From positions 62,001-126,000 of the IMG/VR virus record IMGVR_UViG_3300046777_002658: a stretch of 64,000 nt of DNA; one strand, 5' to 3'. Positions 1 through 9,000 of this stretch are shown here, in pieces. A program made the position numbers and the translations under genes. Under the pieces are notes generated by a model that saw only the letters and a list, made by a program, of their open reading frames with translations, did no database searches and was not told where the DNA came from. Positions within the stretch are counted from its first letter, which is position 1; each line of letters begins with the position of its first letter. This DNA comes from a virus.

Positions 1-3
1 ACT

Positions 4-33
4 CACGACGAACGGTTCGTCGTGGGTATTTTT
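4..33 (+). terminator. Rho-independent terminator built on the ACGAAC-N-GTTCGT dyad
   Basis: CACGACGAAC and GTTCGTCGTG pair around one G and are followed by a T-rich run. This would end transcription from a gene left of the window. Its core is the G-centred member of the dyad family found six more times in the window. Confidence 0.7.
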
Positions 34-69
34 TATAGTCCGACAGCCGCTTAGACCAAGGAGGTTCGC

Positions 70-3000
70 ATGGCTTATCGACAACAACAAACCCTAGTTT
101 GTTCAGCTAAGGCAGAGGTTCGCCAGAATCAACCCAGCCATAGCGCCGTTGATACAGCCGCGCCTTCTGGTCAAACTAACTGTTCGGGTAACGAAAACAA
201 TTCTTCAAAGGTTTTAACCATGTCTTATTCCATGTCCGCTTTGTTACTTTCGTTGTCTATTGTCGTTAAAAGCGTAAAGAAGGTCGCTCCTTCTATGTCT
301 ATGAGAAATAAAGTAGCAAGAGCCTCCAGGAAGGCTCAACAACGTTTGGCACGAGCCAAGCGCCAAGCCAGACAAGTCAAGAATGGCTGGCTGCGCTCCT
401 CAGCGTATCAGAAGCTGTGTAGAGAGGCTGATCACGCCTCTCGTATCAGCTGCATCACTCCACCCGCCAGTAGTGCTGGTAAAGCTGGTTCATCCAGCAG
501 ACCTATTGTTAAATACTCCCGCCTATCAGATGGCGAAGGGGTATATGCCTTGACCCCAGCAATCCGAGTGCACAGAACCTTTGTGGCGCCGGTCACACGC
601 AGGGAACGACACCTTGCAGCTAGAGAGCAGCTTAAGGCTGCGGGACTGCTGCCTAACCAAGCCCCTGCTCTAGGCAAAGCTCTCAAGGAGCAACGTAAGG
701 CTAAAGCCAAAGTTAAGTCCTTAACCTTTAGTCCCGTCGCACGTCCACGGGATATAGAAAAAGCTGCCCAGCAGCTAGAGAAAGCTGCTGCCAAAGCAGC
801 AAGGCTTTCTGAAGTGGTTAAGGTTGCTGGGCACGCAGTAAGCAAGAAAAAAGAACAGAGAGAGGAAATCTTTGTTCAGAAAGTTGAGGCAGTAACCGCC
901 CCTCCAACTCTCTTAAAACTGGCCGCAAGATGCCAACGGCTAAGACAGAGATATTACAAAAGTCAAGACGAGCAAGACTACAAAGTCTGGCAAGAAGCAG
1001 AGGAAGATTATGCCTTTCTCTGCAAGAAAAAAGAACAGAGAGAGGAAATCTTTGTTCAAGAGGTTGTCACTCCAGATGACTTCCTAGCGCAGTTGGAGTT
1101 CTTAAGAACTCAGCTAGACCAAAATATGGCGCCTCCTGTTGTGCCACAAGAGTTTGCTACTGCAGCAGCAGAGATTGTGGATGACTACAAAGCCCAGGCA
1201 GAAGCCACAGGCACAAAGGATATGACCATGCTTATGTCCCTTTCATCCCCCATCAAAAACTCTGCTGGAGAGGATGTACAGGTTATAACCATTACAGGTA
1301 ACTGGAGTGGCAACGAGATTGACCCACAACTAAAAGCAGCCAGTAAAGATGTGATGGTGAACTTAGTGGGCAAGAACAAACTGCAAAAAGCAGAGTTCAC
1401 AAAACGAGGCTTTGTTCTTGTTACACAAGAGTGGTATTGTTTACCACTAGAGCAAAATAAACAACTAATTAAGGAAACACCAGTGAGACCACCAATTGTT
1501 TCCAGAACCAGCTCAAACCCACCAAAGCTGGTTAAAACAGACAGGGCTGATGGTGTTAAGTACCTGCACCTTTACCCTAACAGTGTTACACCCAAAAACA
1601 TTAAGGAACTTCTAGCCGAGCCCAAAGAGCTAGAAGTGCTTGTTAACATTAGCTCTGAACGGCTAATAGTTGAGAACCGGGATAAGTTTGTAGAGTTTCT
1701 CAGAGCTAATGGCTTTGAGAATTACTCTACTCACGCTGACTGGTTAGTCCTGCCAGCAGGTAGAAAGTTTGCAGAAAGAGTAGTTAAAGCTGGGGTTGTT
1801 TTCTCTGAAGAAGAGGAGTCATTTAACAAACTGTGGGTAACAGTTGATGGGGTTGACTTAGTAGAAGCTACCTTAGCTCCTCGCAAACCAACAGAAAATA
1901 TGGATGATATAGAAAATGAAGAGTTGTGGAACCGATTGGGTATAGCAGAAGCTGTACGCCAAGCAGTTGCTACAGCTCTTTCTGATTATCTGTATGCTGA
2001 TGTTTGGTTTAGCTATGACACAAGCATATCTCTGGAAGTAACTGAGCTTTTAGCAGAGTTTGGCTTTGCTTCTAAGTATGACTGCTTCTTGTTAAAACCA
2101 GCATTAAGAGAGCCAGTTAACAAGGATGTCAAATCTATGTACATCACAGTACATACAAAAACCAAAGCTGGTGTAGCTTCAGGTTCTTTCACTGTGGGTG
2201 ACACCACTATCCCAGTGGAAGTAGACCAAAAAGCTACAGAGCCAGCTAACAGACTGCTCTGTGTTAAGCAAGCAATCGCTTACGCTATTAACGCTGGGGC
2301 AAAGGCTGTTTCGGTAGAAGTCAGCCACGCTAACTATGACCTGAACAAGTTAGCTGCATGGAAAGCTGCTGGCTTTAAAGGCAAGTCTAATGTTGAGTTG
2401 CTAAAAGATATTGAGTCTCTGACTCACTACCTTTCTGTTACCTGGGTAAACCCTAAGAACAAAGCCAAAGAAGTGGCTAATACTGTAGTAAGAGAAACTG
2501 TGGCACAAGTAACAAAGGTGCAGGCTTCCGTAACCACATCCCATAAAGTAATTGGTGGAGAGGCTTATGCAGAAGAAGGCTTACTGTATTACCCTAAAAT
2601 CCTGTTTAAAGAAACCAGAGACTTACTGCTTGAAGATCTTCAAGCAGTTCTTGACAGTGGTGCTGTTGAGAAAACCAGCTTTGGTCCCTACCAGTACACC
2701 TGTTTAGGTGACTACTACTGGACATGGGAAAACAAGAAGGGTGTCTACTCTACCACTCAACCAAATGGCTCTCCTGTCGCAGCTGTACCAAAGCGGCTGA
2801 GAGAAATTGTTGAAGTCTGGTTAAATGGAGAGTTAAAAGTTTGGGAGGGTCAGTACGTAGTAGAATCTTGCCTTGTAAACTTCTACGAAGGCAAGCAGAA
2901 GCTAAACTGCCATCAAGACATCTCTGAAGAGATTGATGCTCCTATTGTCTCTTTCTCCTTTGGTGCTACTGGTCGTTTCCTCATTCGTGAGGGAGCTCGC

Positions 3001-6000
3001 ACTGGTCGTATCTCTCATGAGTTCACTTTAAGTGACTCTGACTTACTTGTTATGTATGGCAAGCACAGATACTGCTGGCATGAGTATGCTGGCAACATTG
3101 AATCTGGTACAAGGATAAACTTAACCTTCCGCATGGTTAAGAAGCCTGTAGTAACCCAACCAGAGGTAAGAACTGTGGAGCAAAGGACTGTAAAAACAGA
3201 ACGTCTTGTTGATACTACTGCAGTGAAGCAGAATCAACAGCCTGCAGCAAGAACTGTTCAGGATAGAGTAAGGGTTAACCCAGACTTCAAGCCTCAACCC
3301 AGAGCAAAAACCTTGCCGGAGCCTGGTTTGCTACCTCAGTCAGAGGTTGGCAGAATCAGTGGCACTCCTCAAGGTTGCTCTCACATCTTTGACTTTAAAA
3401 ACAATGAGTCTAAGAAAGGTCTTGATGAGGTTATTGTAGCAGCTTTCGCTGTAAGGTTAGACCCCGTTAAAGGGCAGCCTGTAGAGTGTAACATTAACAC
3501 TCCCTCATATGCTTATAACGATGAGTTTACTCACTACGGGTATGAAGATACTCTTACCACTAAAAAGGGTGAGAATATGAATGTTATAAGCTTGGGTGCA
3601 GCCGCTACAAAGGCTCTACCAGCTCATCTGACACCAATTATACTTTCTGTTTGCAACCACTGTTTAAATGGTGTGCGAGAAGAGTTTATACCCACAGCTC
3701 TATCATCAGTGAACAGAGTTAACAAGAAGGCTAATCTGCAGATTATTCTTGGGCAACCAGGTGGTGAATCCTGCTTGACCAAAGAGAAAGCCATCCAGGC
3801 ACCAGAATCTAGCTCTAGACAAAAGATGGGAGCAGCTATACTAGAAGGTGAGTCTAAAGAAATCCCTTCCGTAATATTCCACGATGACGGACAGGGACAT
3901 ACTCCCACGTTTGTTAAGTTAGAATTTTCTGGAGATGGTCTAGAAACTATTCTTGCAGACGGTAAGAGACACATCTTTATCGTAGTTGCTTGGTACGACA
4001 AGAGCAAGCAAACTTACTTTGAGAAGGGGGGTAAGCAGTACAGAATCTACCCCCACACTGCTAGTGTCTTCCATGTTGATGACTTAGAAGCTGTCTTTGG
4101 TGGTCAGAAAGTATTTAAGTTTGATGAAAGAGCTCTTCTAGGGTTATCAGCAGAGCCTGTAGTTGAGGCTAAAGCTGTTAAACCAGAGGTTAAAGCTCTT
4201 AACAGACCTCTTATCAAACCAGAACCAACAAAAGCAACCTCTGAAGAGGTTACAGAAGTTCAACAGTCTGTTGATAAGGCAAATCTAGCCAAAGAGCTGG
4301 CAGATCTTCACAAAGCCACCAGATTAAAAGGTCTTCCACTGACCAAAGGTCTAACAGAAGAAGACTTAGAGAGCATATTTGTTTGCATGAGTCCTGATGG
4401 TCAGATAGCTCACAGAACTCTAAGCTACATCAAGTCCAGAACCGATGGCAAACCTGTGCAGCTGTTTGATTGGACTAAAGCTGATGTTCTTAAGGTAGCA
4501 AAAGTTTTTGTAGACCTTTTATCGCCTACAAAAGCAACAGCAGATCAACAGGTGTTCCGCTACCGCAATACTGAAGAGGGCTTGTTGCTTTCCTTTGACG
4601 CTGGAACTATTGAGTTCTTGATAGGCAATGATGGTCGTGCTTATAATGCTGCTGATGGTCGTGCCTTTGAGCAAGGCATGGAGCTGATAGGGTACAACGC
4701 TTTAGATATGTCTTGGTGGGACTCTCCAGAGTATGCTAAAGCTAAAGCAGCACTAGCCGCTGCGGGTAAGAAAGAACCTGAAAAAGATGTTTCTTACTTC
4801 CAAATAGTTAATGGAGAGGTTCAGACCAGAGAGGAGTACAAACCTGAAATCACAGATGTTTGTTTCTCCTCCTCCATCGGTAAGTTCATGCAGGCTTTCT
4901 GTGCTTACTTATTGATGTTTGCTCAAAGCAAGAACAACACTCGGGGGGGCTTGGGTGACAACTTTAAGATTCTTTTGAACAAGTGCGAGAGTGTTATCTC
5001 TATGACCGAAGGAGATATCCTTGGTCAAAATGGAGGTTTCTTGTACTCTGTGCAAAACAGTCCTAAACTGTACGTTCACAGAGAGCAGTGTGACATATTT
5101 GCACTAGAAGAAGACAAGCTGAAAGACTTGGCTAATTCAGTGGCAACAGTAGTCAAGGGTTATGATAAAAAGCCACCAGAAGAGATGCTCAAAGTGTCTT
5201 CCACTGACACTCAGTCTCTAGCTATGAAAGAAGCTTTCAAGAAGTATCCTGCTTTGGGCTTCCACTTTGCTAAGGGTACTTTTATCAATGGTCTGACCCA
5301 TCTCAGACTAGCTACTCTTCAAAAGTATGCTCCAAACTTGTTTAATAAGACTCTGCAACTAACAGGGTTATCAGTTGAGGCTGCTGTTGAAAGTGTTGTC
5401 TCTTTAACTCTAAAAGCTTCTAAGGGTGCTAAACGAGCAACTTTAGCCTTAGCCAGAGCTGTTGAAGTGTTAGGAGAAGTGAAAGCTGGCTGGGCTTTCT
5501 ATGGTCAAGAGAAGGTGCTGACAGGCTGGCTTGTGCAAGAGTGTATGGCTCCTACATTTGTCATGGCTCCTGGTATGTCCTTCTTCTTAGGCAATGAGGA
5601 GGAGAAACCAGTTGCTTTAGTCAAGAAGACTCAGACACAAAACTACCCCAAGTTCTTGGCTAGTAACCTTGCTGAGGCTGTGAGCATGACAGGCGTTACT
5701 GAGTATCAAAGATGCCTGGCAGATCACAGACCCACTCAAACCTATGATGAGGTTTCAGCAACCTACCGCATCACCTTTGATAAAGAGGTAAAGCTAATCA
5801 AAGGCACAGAAATTGCTTTTGTTAAAAAGGAAGAGGGTCAGGGAGCCGATGCCGTCATTATTTTCAATGACAACGAGAGAGCCACTCTCAATGAGATAAC
5901 CTGGAGAGTCCATAAGGATCTTGTAGGTGAGTCAGTCTTGGTAGTCAACTACTCTTACACCCTACACCACCGCAACCCTAAACTGCGTGGTGTCATCAAA

Positions 6001-9000
6001 ACCATGATGGCTTCCTGCAGTAAAGAGTTGTTGTACAACTTCTTTAATGAGCCAAAGTTAACAGCTTTGGGATTAAAGGACATCAAGCTAGTATGCCCGC
6101 AGGATACTATCAAGTCTGATATGCTGTACTCTTGGCTAATGGTGATAGGTAACACTATCAGACACAACGACCCAACTAACCCTCACATTGCTAAGTTGAT
6201 TAGCTTAAGAGATCAACTCAATGAAGAGATGATGGGTGGTGCTGATTACGACCCTGACACCATTGTCATTAACCCAGCAGCAGTAGTAGCTGGTCTCTAC
6301 TCTGACTTGATTGCTTATTTTGTTAAGCACTTTGGTCATTCCTTATGGATGCACGTTCAACAACCAGAAGACCAAGGAGAGATCATGAATCGCCTGTATG
6401 TTGACCGCGTTGCCCAAAAAGCTGGCTGGGTAGAAGTACCTAAGATAGCTTGGGGTGAGTATGAGGAGGCTCTAGCTACAGCTAGACGTATGGAAGGCTA
6501 TACAGTCAAGCTATACGCAGAGTCAGTTGATTATCTAAAGAATGACAAGCAGAATGCTTTGTTGTTTACTTTAGACGCTGATGGAGTGGTAGTTGAATAC
6601 TTCCATCGTTCGTTCTGTTTTGTGGGTGCTGAAGGAGCACCTGTCTATGGTGTAGAGCTATTCGAGTCTAGCACTGTGGCTGAGGCTATCTCTGACTCCA
6701 GACATATGCCACCATCTGTGCGTTCACTCTCTCGCATGGAAGGAGTTGCTTTTGATGATGCTTGGGCGCTTCTAAACGCTGGTAAAGAGAAGATGTTTAT
6801 GTCTTTGGTGATTGCTGGAATGTCATCCTGTGACAAGTTCAACTGCTCTAAGACAATAACAATCCTAGAGCGTGGTGCTGAGAAGGACAAGAACCTGATT
6901 CTCTCTCCAGAAGACAAGGATTATTTCAATAGCATTTTAGTTGAGAACAAAATCAGCTTGGATTTCCATGAAGAGGAGCAGTTTAAAGCTGTAGCTTATG
7001 CGTTCAGAGATATTGTGTTTGTAGCTAAAGGCAAGACCTACTGGCTACCTGCTTTGTTTGCTATCAACAGCTTGAAGTCTGAAAACTCTACAAACAACCT
7101 TGCTCAACAGTTCTTTAGAGATATTCTTGTTGAGTGTCTAGCTGGCAGAACTGTGCCCGCAATAGAAGGTTCAAGAGCTGCTGGTATCTTGGATAGTCTA
7201 TGTGACTCTGCTTCTACCAAGAAGTTAATCACTGCTGCTGATAATATGGCAGCCAAGCGGATTGCTCTGGCTCACATTCCTGCTGGAGAGATTCATATTC
7301 TCAAGAGTACACATCCTGCCAGTAACTACCAAAACCTGCTCAGACACAAGTTTGACTTGAAGAGCGTAGAGGCTGGTAAGTCTACTATCTTTGTTCACAA
7401 CTCTCGCGCTCCTCTAACAGATGGTTGTCTGTTAAAGCTTGTAATAGTAACAGAAGAGCAAAACAGTAAGAACTTCTGGAAGTTAGACTCTGACAGCTTT
7501 GCTCTTGGGAGTATGGGTAACGGCATGGACTTTGGTGACTTTGACGGTGACGGTCACTATTTTGTTCAGCTTGTGGGCACTGACTATACAGTATCTACCT
7601 TTGACAGCATTGCTGACTTTATCACTGATGCTGTTGGGTACAACATTTTCAACACCTATGCCAACCCAGAGAATAAGAAAGGAGAGCCAAACGAAGCTTA
7701 CCTAGCTGACCACTACAACATCAAGAAGTGGTCTAAGGTTGATGAAACCTTATGCAATATGGGAGTCAAGAAGGCTACAAAGTCTAGTGCTACCTACTTG
7801 ATGTATAACCAGAATGCGCGTGAGATGCAAGCCAAAGCAACTGGCATTGCATACTCTGTGTATATGTGGTCTGAACACCTTGTAGACATCCTTCTAGCGT
7901 ACAAGAAGCTAGGCGGTGTTTTACCATTTGGTTTTGAAGCTGCTGCTGATGGTAGTTTAGTAGCCCCTATCTCTCAAGTGTACGAAGTTATTCTTGGTGG
8001 ATTTTCAGACCCTGCTTGGGCAGTCTACACCAAATACTTCCTCAAAATGAAGGAAGGTGAGCGCACAGTGTTTGACCATAACTTAGCCGAGTTTAACAAA
8101 GACTTGATGGCTATGGGCATCACTGGTCAAAAGCAAGCAGGGTTTAGTGCTCTGATGTTTGCTTCTTACCACTTATTCTTTTTAGAGAAGTGGGGTGAGT
8201 TCAATGACTATGAAGTAGACATGGTTACTAAGAACCCACTACCTTTAGAACTAAAAGGTATGTTAGCCTGCGCGTTGGTTTCCTTTGAGCTGATGCGAGG
8301 TAAGTTCCAAGGGTTTGTTGGTGCTCTGGAAGTCGAGAAAGGTGGTAAGGTGACAGGTCACAAGACTGCTATGAACTTTGCTAGAACCTTCCTATTAAAC
8401 AATCCAGGCATGGTGAGTGAGTCATTAGTTTGTAAACAACTAGCTCAAACTATTGAGGTTTGTAATCACCTGCTAGAAGGTAAGCCTCGCCCAGAAAGAA
8501 CTCTTGCAACACCAGGAGTTATTCAAGAGCGCACTGTAGCTGTTCCTACTTCTAACTTGTCTGATGAGGCTTTACAGTATTTCTTAACTAAAGTAGGTGC
8601 ATCTGCTGTGGTTAAGGAGACTAATGACTCTGATGATGAAGGTGGCAGCAAGGTTAGTGCAGAACCTAATACTCCTGACAATGGAGATGGTGGTGCAGCT
8701 GTAGAAGCTATAGACTATGCTGCTTATCTAGAAACTGAAGAAGTTGCTGCTCCTACAATTGAAGAGCTTGTGTCTGTTAGTTCTGCGGTAGTTGAAGAAT
8801 ACTACTCTGAGTCAGAGCTAGAAGAGCCAGAGTTTGCTGCTACCCCAGCTGTTCTTACAACATCTGAACCAAGCAGCTCACAGTATGAGTTTGATGCAGA
8901 TGGTTTTCTTGTAAATTGGCTAGACCACGCGCTTGCCACTATAAACTGGCAAGAAGAAACTCTTGTGATTGACTACACAGGTTCTAAACCTTGTTACTTA

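Noticed and set aside
432-845. Minus-strand frames inside the giant gene and the fibre gene
   Set aside because: They are shadows of strong coding frames, with no ribosome sites or recognisable domains.
7499-7705. 68-residue plus-strand frame at the DFDGD region
   Set aside because: It overlaps the conserved polymerase-like segment in another frame and has no start signal.
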